Below the pieces are notes generated by a model that saw only the letters and a list, made by a program, of their open reading frames with translations, did not search any database and was not told the origin of the DNA. 64,000 nt of DNA from Mytilus californianus (Eukaryota > Mollusca > Bivalvia > Mytilida > Mytilidae): contig NW_026262701.1 in assembly GCF_021869535.1 (NCBI RefSeq), positions 47,619,278 to 47,683,277 on the forward strand. Reading direction: 5' to 3'. Every line of letters begins with the position of its first letter. Position 1 is the stretch's first letter. A program made the position numbers and the translations under genes. This document shows, piece by piece, positions 37,384-49,113 of the stretch.

Positions 37384-40300
37384 GTGAGTTATATATCAAG
37401 TTGTTATCTTAGTAGTAATTAAAACACTTAATAATGAGTACCAAATTGAATGTTCGGGTTCACATTAAATGTAATCAGCAACAGGTTACATAAAGTTGAT
37501 AAGTTTTCAAATTTTGAAGAAACATTATCCAAAAAAATGGAAAAAATAGAAATTTCTAAAACCTAAAAATGCGTTTTAGAAATCTTCATACACCTTTTAA
37601 CCTTTTATTAAATCAGTATAACAAAAAAAATGTTTTCTTTTGTTCAATCTCACCAGAAATTCCTAGAAAAAAAGGTTTATAAGAGTTCCAAGTGGTGAAT
37701 TTAAAGTCATCCCTTCGACAATTTTACGAACGTCAATCACGAGTTGGTTGACGTTATTGAATATCTGTTTCACAGTTGACGACGGATATGTTCCAATTGT
37801 CTTATTATAACAACAATCACGTCCTTTTCCACGAATTTGACCTACCGAATTAGACTAATCACCAAATGTATACCTACATTAGCAACACGACGGGTGCAAC
37901 ATTTAGAACAGGATCTGCTTACCCTTCCGGAGCACATGAGATCAAACCCAGGTTTTGGTGGTTTGTGTTGCTGTAGTCTATAGTTTTGTATGTTGTGTTT
38001 TGTTGACTGTTGCTATGGCATTGTCAGTTCGTTTTTGACTTATGAGTTTGAACATATCTTCCACCTCTCTCTCTATCTATATGCAATTATTTTATCGATT
38101 ATCGAACGACAAAACTTTAAATTACTGTACTTTTCGTAAAAAAACATTTTCGTTTTACGATTAACCATCCGAAAGTTAAAATTGAATATTTTTTCTACGA
38201 CGTAACGTATAAATTGTAAATTTGAAAACAGCCGGTAACAGCTCTGTTTTGTGCTTCAAGAGTTTGAAGTTTAAACAGAACATCATGCGTAACGTCTATA
38301 CCATTAAAAACTATCGTCGTCCATATTGTTTTGCGTACGCACCATATCTGTGTATGAAATTGCCTTGAAGAGATCATGTGTACGCTTGAAACTATGGGTT
38401 TGACAAGACAAAAATAAAAATCTTTTGAAACATTAAAACCCAAAACTCTTATACAGAAATCATAAATCGTCAAATGTCAATTTGCCTGAGGGATTTGCAA
38501 ACTGAATTTAGGCATATTAACTCTACTACAATTACACAATGCTGTAATTTATTTAAATCAGCCCAGTATCGAAGTTGACTTTGTAATTTTTGTGTAATAG
38601 TATCCTCTTGCAGAATTTTACATAGATTTAAATGTGAATTTGATCATGTCATTGAAAAAGTTTTATAATGCCTAATGCCCAGTAAATTTCGTATCATTAA
38701 AAACGTAAATGTTTCATTAATATTCTGCTTGCATTTCAGTATTCGATGACAGCCGCTGGCAAAGAATTTGTAATAGCCTTTTTAAAAAACTTTTTGAATA
38801 ACTATAAACCCTATCTTAAAATATTAACACCTTTTGAGGAAGACGTAGAACTGCAAATTTCCACACCGGCATGGGATTCGGTGGATTCTTTCCATTTGAC
38901 CTACACAGTAAATAAATCCAACCCACTAGAAGTTAAGCTGCCTATTGGTCTGCGTGTACAAACCAGTACAGTGGACAACAGAATCGTATATGTAAAATCA
39001 TCAAAGGCAATTTTTGTTTTTGCTGCAGATTTTCAAAAAACCACTGGGGCTTATTTTCTTCTGTATCCGTCAAAGACATTCAGAACTGAATACATTGTGG
39101 GCGCATTCGGAGTTGCTAGCTCAAATTTGGAGTCATTGATAGGCTGTTTTGCTATACATAATGATACAGAAATTCGTATTACTCCCCCTGTTGACCATGC
39201 TCTCACATTCAATAATCGCAAATATGAACATGATGAAGTAGTTGTTGTCACTATCAATAAATTCCAGCTTGCACAGATCCATGGATTAGATGTGACTGGT
39301 TCCTTTGTTAGAAGCAACAAACCTATTGCTGTGATAAGCGGTCATGAACACGTAACGGTACATGGAAATCGTGAAATCGTTTCCGGTGCGGATATGATAA
39401 TGGCACAGATACCTCCAGTAGCTACCTTGTCAAATGTTTATCCTGTGGCTGCTTCTCTAAACAATGACGAAGAATTAATCAGAGTATTTGCTGTGCATGA
39501 CAATACAGCATTTTCTATTTATCGTCCTGGATCGGTGACTACTCAAAATATTGAGGACAGGACATCTTATTTCGAATTCTATATCACAAAAAATGAGGGA
39601 GCGACCGTAGTCGCTGACAAACCTGTTCAAGTCATACAAATTAGTACTAGTGGCGATCTTTTCAACGGCGATCCACGAATGATCGTGACACTGTCGTTAG
39701 ATAACTATGTTACAGAATATATGTTTGTAACTACAGTAGACGCAGCTCTCAAATCTGCCGTCTATACTTATACTGTAATCATTATAGTATCTGAATCGGC
39801 AAAAAGGAAAACTATATTTGGATGATAAAAGCATATTGGATATTCCCCATGAAGGAATCCTATCTTCCTGTGGGTTTGCAAACCTGGAAGCTGTAAGAAT
39901 AAATATCGACGCCGGATACCATCATTTAGCCTGTCACTTAGAAGACAATGAATATTGCACTGTATATCTGAATGGATATTTTAAAAACTCACAATACGGG
40001 ACAGCAATTAACAGGCATTTAGGTGCATTGGACAGTTCCAAGGTAATGTACTACATGTATATAAAAAAATGTGTAAGACAAAGAGTAGTTACAATATGTA
40101 TCACTAAAGGAAATAGCCGAACAAAACACACCGTAAATCTACACTACAACCACTTAATGTAAAACCAATACAATAAAAACCTGTGATTGCATTCCTCCTA
40201 CATTGTTCATTTTTTCTCATTGACGTATATCCCACATCCCCGTATTCAAAATGCGATTTAGATAATATAGTTCAAGTTGTCTCGTATCATTTTTCTGCTT

Positions 40301-43300
40301 TAATGACAACCATATATAACAGTTTCATTTTAAGAGCGGAGAGTGGTGATCGAATTCAAGGGAATTGCATAAACCCCAAAGGGAGCGAGACCGGGCGAAT
40401 CGACAGGGTACTCGTCCCCTGCTATGCATGCATCACCCATCATGTCAATCCTCACTGTCAAAATGTCACAATCGGGAAAAGGACACAATCGGTAAGCAGG
40501 TACATGTAAGGCGACTAATCGGTAAGCAGATACATGTAAGGCGACTAATCGGTAAGCAGATACATGTAAGACGACTAATCGGTAAGCAGATACATGTAAG
40601 GCGACTAATCGGTAAGCAGATACATGTAAGGCGACTAATCGGTAAGCAGATACATGTAAGGCGAATAATCGGTAAGCAGATACATGTAAGGCGACTATTC
40701 TTGTATCTAAAAGATCTTAGATTTCAAAAACATTTTTGAATTGAGACACAGACATATCGTATCGGTCAACCAATTCATAATTGGTTAGGTTAAACTGGTT
40801 CAACGGTAGGAATCGCATGGTTTTAAATCGGTGAGACAGTATAGCTAAATGACACAGACGTAGTACCGGCATTCGTTACTCGCAAAATATTCTTTGTGTA
40901 AACTTTAGAAAAAATCAAAATAATACTTTTTTACTAATTTTTTTCACAGAATTCTTCGTTGCAGGAGATGGATGGGACTGAAACAGGTTAGTAAATAGCA
41001 TACAGCCCAGCCGCAATAACTGCGTAACAGGGGCAAAATACATATATGTTGATAAATAGCAAACGAATCGAGTAGAACATGATAAGCATATACATATAAA
41101 ACATTGCATATGACTTGATTCTATTTCACATAATACTTTATCAGCGAACAGAGTGAACAATTCTACGAGGTACACTGCCCGCTATATTAAACGAATATAT
41201 ACCTAAAACATGGAGTATCAGAAGAAATAAATGGGGAATGTGTACATGGGACACAGATGATGCCCCCGCTTGCATATCATATAAAGTTAAAAAGGAACAT
41301 AACTCTAGAACGGTAAAAGTAACGCTACCAAAATTTGTACTTGATCTGAGTTTTGTGGTAATAAGTATTGTGTAAAAGTTTCATAACATTTGGTTGAGGC
41401 AAACTTAAGTTAGAGAACGGAAACGAAAAATTCAGCAATTTTTCCATTTGTAAAAAGGGCATAACTCTAGAACAGTAAAAGTGACTACACCAAAATTCAG
41501 CAATTTTTCCATTTGTAAAGGGGCATAACTCTATAACGGTTAAAGTGACACCACCAAAATTCAAACTTGATCTGTATTTTGTGGTAATAAGCATTGTGTA
41601 TAAGTTTCATAACATTTGGTTGAGGCAAACTAAAGTTAGAGAACGGAAACGAAAAATTCAGCAATTTTTCCATTCGTAAAGGGGCATAACTCTAGAACGG
41701 TTAAAGTGACGCCACCAAAATTCAAACTTGATCTGTGTTTTGTGGTAATAAGCATTCATAACATTAGGTTGAGGCAAACTAAAGTTAGAGAACGGAAACG
41801 AAAAATTCAGTAATTTTTCCATTCGTAAAGGGGCATAACTCTAGAACGGTTAAAGTGACGCCACTAAAATTCAAACTTGATCGTTGTTTTGTAGTAAAAA
41901 CATTGTGTATAAGTTTCATAACATTAAATTTGGTTGAGGCAAACTAAAGTTGGAGAACGGGAACCAACTTTGGGACGTACGTACGTACGGACGGACAAGG
42001 GTAAAACTTAATACCCCCCTCCGCTACGGCGGGGGCATAAAAAGAATTTTAAATTAGGTCTAACTACAATGTAAGTTAGAACCGATCATATATTCTTTTC
42101 ACAATTGTAGATGCTATAAATATTCATTTTCTTCCAAAGAAAAAAAAACGTAATGAATACGTCACAAGATGAGCAATGAATTTGTTATAAGAAAATCGCG
42201 TTGAAATAATGTTATAAAATCTAATTTTACTTGATTGAAACGGTTTCTTTAAAAAAAAAAGAGAGAAAAAAATACGAAAAGTTAACAATTTGAGGAACAT
42301 TTTTGCGATTTCGAATCATTCTAATAATTATGATACGTCTAGCTTTTTTCATAAAGCCCATAAAAAAAATAAGCAAAAAATAAACCATGCATTTTAAAGT
42401 TGGAGACTTAGCATTTCGACGGGATATATATCGTAATCAAAGTGTTGGCATGGTAGAACCTATATGTATACCAGCATCGTAATGAAAGTGTTGGCATGGT
42501 AGAACCTATATGTATACCAGCATCGTAATGAAAGTGTTGGCATGGTAGAACCTATATGTATACCAGCATCGTAATGAAAGTGTTGGCATGGTAGAACCTA
42601 TATGTATACCAGCATCGTAATGAAAGTGTTGGCATGGTAGAACCTATATGTATACCAGCATCGTAATGAAAGTGTTGGCATGGTAGAACCTATATGTATA
42701 CCAGCATCGTAATGAAAGTGTTGGCATGGTAGAACCTATATGTATACCAGCATCGTAATGAAAGTGTTGGCATGGTAGAACCTATATGTATACCAGCATC
42801 GTAATGAAAGTGTTGGCATGGTAGAACCTATATGTATACCAGCATCGTAATCAAAGTGTTGGCATGGTAGAATCTATATGTATACCAGCATCGTAATGAA
42901 AGTGTTGGCATGGTAGAACCTATATGTATACCAGCATCGTAATCAAAGTGTTGGCATGGTAGAACCTATATGTATACCAGCATCGTAATCAAAGTGTTGG
43001 CATGGTAGAACCTATATGTATACCAGCATCGTAATGAAAGTGTTGGCATGGTAGAACCTATATGTATACCAGCATCGTAATCAACGTGTTGGCATGGTAG
43101 AACCTATATGTATACCAGCATCGTAATGAAAGTGTTGGCATGGTAGAACCTATATGTATACCAGCATCGTAATGAAAGTGTTGGCATGGTAGAACCTATA
43201 TGTATACCAGCATCGTAATCAAAGTGTTGGCATGGTAGAACCTATATGTATACCAGCATCGTAATCAAAGTGTTGGCATGGTAGAACCTATATGTATACC

Positions 43301-46300
43301 AGCATCGTAATCAAAGTGTTGGCATGGTAGAACCTATATGTATACCAGCATCGTAATGAAAGTGTTGGCATGGTAGAACCTATATGTATACCAGCATCGT
43401 AATGAAAGTGTTGGCATGGTAGAACCTATATGTATACCAGCATCGTAATGAAAGTGTTGGCATGGTAGAACCTATATGTATACCAGCATCGTAATGAAAG
43501 TGTTGGCATGGTAGAACCTATATGTATACCAGCATCGTAATGAAAGTGTTGGCATGGTAGAACCTATATGTATACCAGCATCGTAATGAAAGTGTTGGCA
43601 TGGTAGAACCTATATGTATACCAGCATCGTAATCAAAGTGTTGGCATGGTAGAACCTATATGTATACCAGCATCGTAATCAAAGTGTTGGCATGGTAGAA
43701 TCTATATGTATACCAGCATCGTAATGAAAGTGTTGGCATGGTAGAACCTATATGTATACCAGCATCGTAATGAAAGTGTTGGCATGGTAGAACCTATATG
43801 TATACCAGCATCGTAATCAACGTGTTGGCATGGTAGAACCTATATGTATACCAGCATCGTAATGAAAGTGTTGGCATGGTAGAACCTATATGTATACCAG
43901 CATCGTAATCAACGTGTTGGCATGGTAGAACCTATATGTATACCAGCATCGTAATCAAAGTGTTGGCATGGTAGAACCTATATGTATACCAGCATCGTAA
44001 TCAAAGTGTTGGCATGGTAGAACCTATATGTATACCAGCATCGTAATCAAAGTGTTGGCATGGTAGAACCTATATGTATACCAGCATCGTAATCAAAGTG
44101 TTGGCATGGTAGAACCTATATGTATACCAGCATCGTAATCAAAGTGTTGGCATGGTAGAACCTATATGTATACCAGCATCGTAATGAAAGTGTTGGCATG
44201 GTAGAACCTATATGTATACCAGCATCGTAATGAAAGTGTTGGCATGGTAGAATCTATATGTATACCAGCATCGTAATCAAAGTGTTGGCATGGTAGAACC
44301 TATATGTATACCAGCATCGTAATCAAAGTGTTGGCATGGTAGAACCTATATGTATACCAGCATCGTAATGAAAGTGTTGGCATGGTAGAACCTATATGTA
44401 TACCAGCATCGTAATGAAAGTGTTGGCATGGTAGAACCTATATGTATACCAGCATCGTAATGAAAGTGTTGGCATGGTAGAACCTATATGTATACCAGCA
44501 TCGTAATGAAAGTGTTGGCATGGTAGAACCTATATGTATACCAGCATCGTAATGAAAGTGTTGGCATGGTAGAACCTATATGTATACCAGCATCGTAATG
44601 AAAGTGTTGGCATGGTAGAACCTATATGTATACCAGCATCGTAATGAAAGTGTTGGCATGGTAGAACCTATATGTATACCAGCATCGTAATCAAAGTGTT
44701 GGCATGGTAGAACCTATATGTATACCAGCATCGTAATGAAAGTGTTGGCATGGTATAACCTATATGTATACCAGCATCGTAATCAAAGTGTTGGCATGGT
44801 AGAACCTATATGTATACCAGCATCGTAATGAAAGTGTTGGCATGGTAGAACCTATATGTATACCAGCATCGTAATGAAAGTGTTGGCATGGTAGAACCTA
44901 TATGTATACCAGCATCGTAATGAAAGTGTTGGCATGGTAGAACCTATATGTATACCAGCATCGTAATGAAAGTGTTGGCATGGTAGAACCTATATGTATA
45001 CCAGCATCGTAATCAAAGTGTTGGCATGGTAGAACCTATATGTATACCAGCATCGTAATGAAAGTGTTGGCATGGTAGAACCTATATGTATACCAGCATC
45101 GTAATGAAAGTGTTGGCATGGTAGAACCTATATGTATACCAGCATCGTAATGAAAGTGTTGGCATGGTAGAACCTATATGTATACCAGCATCGTAATGAA
45201 AGTGTTGGCATGGTAGAACCTATATGTATACCAGCATCGTAATCAAAGTGTTGGCATGGTAGAACCTATATGTATACCAGCATCGTAATCAAAGTGTTGG
45301 CATGGTAGAACCTATATGTATACCAGCATCGTAATGAAAGTGTTGGCATGGTAGAACCTATATGTATACCAGCATCGTAATGAAAGTGTTGGCATGGTAG
45401 AACCTATATGTATACCAGCATCGTAATCAAAGTGTTGGCATGGTAGAACCTATATGTATACCAGCATCGTAATCAAAGTGTTGGCATGGTAGAACCTATA
45501 TGTATACCAGCATCGTAATCAAAGTGTTGGCATGGTAGAACCTATATGTATACCAGCATCGTAATGAAAGTGTTGGCATGGTAGAACCTATATGTATACC
45601 AGCATCGTAATGAAAGTGTTGGCATGGAAGAACCTATATGTATACCAGCATCGTAATGAAAGTGTTGGCATGGTAGAACCTATATGTATACCAGCATCGT
45701 AATGAAAGTGTTGGCATGGTAGAACCTATATGTATACCAGCATCGTAATGAAAGTGTTGGCATGGTATAACCTATATGTATACCAGCATCGTAATCAAAG
45801 TGTTGGCATGGTAATACCTATATGTATACCAGCATCGTAATCAAAGTGTTGGCATGGTAGAACCTATATGTATACCAGCATCGTAAGCAAAGTGTTGGCA
45901 TGGTAGAATCTATATGTATACCAGCATCGTAATGAAAGTGTTGGCATGGTAGAACCTATATGTATACCAGCATCGTAATGAAAGTGTTGGCATGGTAGAA
46001 CCTATATGTATACCAGCATCGTAATGAAAGTGTTGGCATGGTAGAACCTATATGTATACCAGCATCGTAATGAAAGTGTTGGCATGGTAGAACCTATATG
46101 TATACCAGCATCGTAATCAAAGTGTTGGCATGGTAGAATCTATATGTATACCAGCATCGTAATCAAAGTGTTGGCATGGTAATACCTATATGTATACCAG
46201 CATCGTAATCAAAGTGTTGGCATGGTAATACCTATATGTATACCAGCATCGTAATCAAAGTGTTGGCATGGTAATACCTATATGTATACCAGCATCGTAA

Positions 46301-48894
46301 TCAAAGTGTTGGCATGGTAATACCTATATGTATACCAGCATCGTAATCAAAGTGTTGGCATGGTAATACCTATATGTATACCAGCATCGTAATCAAAGTG
46401 TTGGCATGGTAATACCTATATGTATACCAGCATCGTAATCAAAGTGTTGGCATGGTAGAACCTATATGTATACCAGCATCGTAATCAAAGTGTTGGCATG
46501 GTAGAATCTATATGTATACCAGCATCGTAATCAAAGTGTTGGCATGGTAGAACCTATATGTATACCAGCATCGTAATCAAAGTGTTGGCATGGTAGAACC
46601 TATATGTATACCAGCATCGTAATCAAAGTGTTGGCATGGTAGAACCTATATGTATACCAGCATCGTAATCAAAGTGTTGGCATGGTAGAACCTATATGTA
46701 TACCAGCATCGTAATGAAAGTGTTGGCATGGTAGAACCTATATGTATACCAGCATCGTAATCAAAGTGTTGGCATGGTAGAATCTATATGTATACCAGCA
46801 TCGTAATCAAAGTGTTGGCATGGTAGAATCTATATGTATACCAGCATCGTAATCAAAGTGTTGGCATGGTAATACCTATATGTATACCAGCATCGTAATC
46901 AAAGTGTTGGCATGGTAATACCTATATGTATACCAGCATCGTAATCAAAGTGTTGGCATGGTAATACCTATATGTATACCAGCATCGTAATCAAAGTGTT
47001 GGCATGGTAATACCTATATGTATACCAGCATCGTAATCAAAGTGTTGGCATGGTAGAACCTATATGTATACCAGCATCGTAATCAAAGTGTTGGCATGGT
47101 AGAACCTATATGTATACCAGCATCGTAATCAAAGTGTTGGCATGGTAGAACCTATATGTATACCAGCATCGTAATCAAAGTGTTGGCATGGTAGAACCTA
47201 TATGTATACCAGCATCGTAATGAAAGTGTTGGCATGGTAGAACCTATATGTATACCAGCATCGTAATCAAAGTGTTGGCATGGTAGAACCTATATGTATA
47301 CCAGCATCGTAATCAAAGTGTTGGCATGGTAGAACCTATATGTATACCAGCATCGTAATCAAAGTGTTGGCATGGTAGAACCTATATGTATACCAGCATC
47401 GTAATCAAAGTGTTGGCATGGTAGAACCTATATGTATACCAGCATCGTAATCAAAGTGTTGGCATGGTAGAACCTATATGTATACCAGCATCGTAATGAA
47501 AGTGTTGGCATGGTAGAACCTATATGTATACCAGCATCGTAATGAAAGTGTTGGCATGGTAGAACCTATATGTATACCAGCATCGTAATGAAAGTGTTGG
47601 CATGGTAGAACCTATATGTATACCAGCATCGTAATCAAAGTGTTGGCATGGTAGAACCTATATGTATACCAGCATCGTAATCAAAGTGTTGGCATGGTAG
47701 AACCTATATGTATACCAGCATCGTAATGAAAGTGTTGGCATGGTAGAACCTATATGTATACCAGCATCGTAATCAAAGTGTTGGCATGGTAGAACCTATA
47801 TGTATACCAGCATCGTAATGAAAGTGTTGGCATGGTAGAACCTATATGTATACCAGCATCGTAATGAAAGTGTTGGCATGGTAGAACCTATATGTATACC
47901 AGCATCGTAATCAAAGTGTTGGCATGGTAGAACCTATATGTATACCAGCATCGTAATGAAAGTGTTGGCATGGTAGAACCTATATGTATACCAGCATCGT
48001 AATCAAAGTGTTGGCATGGTATAACCTATATGTATACCAGCATCGTAATGAAAGTGTTGGCATGGTAGAACCTATATGTATACCAGCATCGTAATCAAAG
48101 TGTTGGCATGGTAGAACCTATATGTATACCAGCATCGTAATCAAAGTGTTGGCATGGTAGAACCTATATGTATACCAGCATCGTAATCAAAGTGTTGGCA
48201 TGGTATAACCTATATGTATACCAACATCGTAATCAAAGTGTTGGCATGGTATAACCTATATGTATACCAGCATCGTAATCAAAGTGTTGGCATGGTATAA
48301 CCTATATGTATATGTATACCAGCTCACTAGTTAAGGTAGAAAACAAACAAAATGGGAATTACTCCCAACAGAGTCAAATTAGTTGCATCGACAGGGTAAG
48401 CGTCATTTGGCATTTCACATAGTCAATCAGGTAGATTTAACACACTTTCTATACCAAGAGAAATCTAGAGATCAACGTCCTGTTTTTTACATATTGGGTT
48501 TGCCAAATATCTTTTGATATAACAAAAAAGTATTTAAATTTGAATTTGAATTGAATATAGTTACATTAATAGACGTTACGACATCTTGACGTTTTATGTT
48601 AATTTTGCAAACACACATTTATTTTATATGTTCATCTGATGATACAATTTTGCAGGTCCCTTGACGACTGCCTTGTTTCGTGTTGCAGCAGTGGATAAGA
48701 AGCCGTCTACAGCTTCAAAGATTACCTACTATGTCAGTTCCTTCATAGAGTGTCATCTTTTATGTCGCCAATACAACAATTGCGCCTTGGTGACATTTAT
48801 GAAAATACAGAATACATGTAAGCTGTTCACAATGTATGCCGCAAGCAGTGTTCTCGCCGAGGAACCTGGTGTTGTGATTTCCATAATTTCATAA
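37315..48894 (+). CDS. Secreted IgGFc-binding-type / PAN-domain protein (four visible exons)
   Basis: The exon chain is 37315-37383, 38740-40042, 40950-40986 and 48656-48894. Every junction has AG/GT borders. The phases agree throughout (0, 0, then 1), which is strong evidence because the 37-nt exon alone converts phase 0 to the phase 1 required by the last exon. The product is about 550 residues: short hydrophobic leader, large IgGFc-binding-type domain (a beta-rich extracellular domain of FCGBP-like proteins, expanded in bivalves), a small linker and a PAN/apple-like module. It is probably secreted, with an adhesion, mucus or lectin-like role inferred from families only. A one-base shift near 39817 interrupts the frame, so this is a pseudogene, an allele or an assembly error. 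Intron 3 is 7.7 kb and packed with satellite DNA. Confidence 0.65.
37780..38065 (-). mobile_element. Dispersed repeat R2 inside intron 1
   Basis: GCAACACGACGGGTGCAAC, GAACAGGATCTGCTTACCCT, TCCGGAGCACATGAGATCAA, then GGTTTGTGTTGCTGTAGTCT and GTTTTGTATGTTGTGTTTTG. It runs parallel to the 30681 and 53095 copies and extends further upstream than the former. Confidence 0.8.
38740..40042 (+). CDS. Exon 2: IgGFc-binding-type domain, with one-base frameshift
   Basis: The acceptor is TGCTTGCATTTCAG at 38726-38739 and the donor is AAG|GTAATG at 40043. Counting from the ATG at 38746, family hallmarks are GKEFVIAF (5-12), AIFVFAADF (88-96), the strand TGAYFLLYPSK (100-110), LDVTGSFVRSNKPIAVISGH (181-200) and QIPPVATLSNVYPVA (221-235). 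These match the order seen in IgGFc-binding N-terminal domains of FCGBP-like proteins. The first frame ends at a TGA at 39823-39825. The same domain resumes one base out of register from about 39818 (LDDKSILDIPHEG ... HHLACHLEDNEYC ... YFKNSQYGTAINRH) and runs open to the donor. Net exon length is 1303 nt, one more than a multiple of three, so one extra T near 39817 explains everything. Confidence 0.85.
40487..40697. repeat. 30-bp minisatellite, seven copies
   Basis: The unit is AATCGGTAAGCAGATACATG plus TAAGGCGACT, very regular from 40487 at 30-bp steps. Because 30 is a multiple of three, one frame stays open (IGKQIHVRRL repeats). This is not evidence of coding. It lies in intron 2. Confidence 0.95.
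40950..40986 (+). CDS. Exon 3: 37-nt microexon
   Basis: It has the strong acceptor ATTTTTTTCACAG (40937-40949) and donor CAG|GTTAGT. At 37 nt it enters in phase 0 and leaves in phase 1, exactly the change needed between the IgGFc exon and the PAN exon. It encodes NSSLQEMDGTET plus the first base of a glycine codon. NSS is a possible N-glycosylation site in a linker. Confidence 0.6.
41225..42040. mobile_element. Mobile-element relic with internal 161-bp tandem units
   Basis: It runs from GGGGAATGTGTACATGGGAC and GATGCCCCCGCTTGCATATC to GGGACGTACGTACGTACGGA, CGGACAAGGGTAAAACTTAA and a terminal hairpin CCCCC-TCCGCTACGGC-GGGGG followed by CATAA. Between them, blocks starting CATAACTCTAGAACGG recur at 41299, 41460, 41524, 41685 and 41834, with full units of 149-161 bp. 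I know such elements as common in mussels, usually with a single unit. The class is not assigned. It lies in intron 3. Confidence 0.7.
42041..42431. other. Intron 3 spacer, no feature seen
   Basis: AT-rich DNA between the element relic and the satellite. Confidence 0.5.
42432..48323. repeat. 46-bp satellite, 128 units
   Basis: The unit is CGTAATSAAAGTGTTGGCAT then GGTAGAACCTATATGTATAC and CAGCAT. Unit starts fall at 42432 + 46n without a single indel through 48274. The last unit carries a 6-bp TATATG duplication. Variation is restricted to a few sites: G or C at the seventh base, AAAG/AACG, and GTAGAACC / GTAATACC / GTATAACC / GTAGAATC. The TGGTA...TACCA pair can form a small hairpin in each unit. 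It lies inside intron 3 of the IgGFc/PAN gene. Confidence 0.98.
48656..48894 (+). CDS. Exon 4: PAN/apple-like module and stop
   Basis: The acceptor ATACAATTTTGCAG ends at 48655, and the exon enters in phase 1. The frame reads GPLTTALFRVAAV, then VSSFIECHLLCRQYNNCALV, NTCKLF and a short tail to TAA at 48892-48894. The pattern ECxxLCxxxxxC followed by about 15 residues and CKLF is that of PAN/apple domains (disulfide-rich protein- or sugar-binding modules). The module is short, about 80 residues. Loss of the exon would remove the C terminus. Confidence 0.6.
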
Positions 48895-49101
48895 AATGAG
48901 AATGAAAGTCTCTAAGCAAATATTGTTTGTTCGAACTTGAATACACAGTGAGTGTAAGCTGTATTGTATCACTTGTACAAAATGATCACAGTTCCAAAAA
49001 TCAGAAGTAAGCAATGAATGGTCTGAAAGTTTCAATGATTTAAATTTTCAAAAAAGATATTTTCAGGTATTCTGTAAATGATATAACTATGAATATGTGG
49101 C

Positions 49102-49107
49102 AATAAA
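49102..49107 (+). terminator. Poly(A) signal AATAAA
   Basis: The first good AATAAA lies about 208 bases after the stop codon of the PAN exon. Confidence 0.45.
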
Positions 49108-49113
49108 TTTTAA

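Noticed and set aside
38195..38473. 92-codon minus-strand ORF in intron 1
   Set aside because: It is opposite the gene model, with no recognised motif or splice borders.
39051..39320. 89-codon minus-strand ORF
   Set aside because: It is antisense to the IgGFc-domain exon, which has clear domain motifs.
40034..40042. Alternative donor ACA|GTTCC that would join exon 2 straight to the PAN exon in phase
   Set aside because: It is a poor donor, whereas AAG|GTAATG plus the 37-nt exon satisfies both splice-site quality and phase.
40365..40739. 124-codon ORF with IGKQIHVRRL repeats
   Set aside because: This is a 30-bp minisatellite whose period is divisible by three, so the frame stays open automatically. 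It lies in an intron.
42432..48323. CRISPR-like array
   Set aside because: The units are head-to-tail with no unique spacers, in a eukaryotic intron. It is a satellite.
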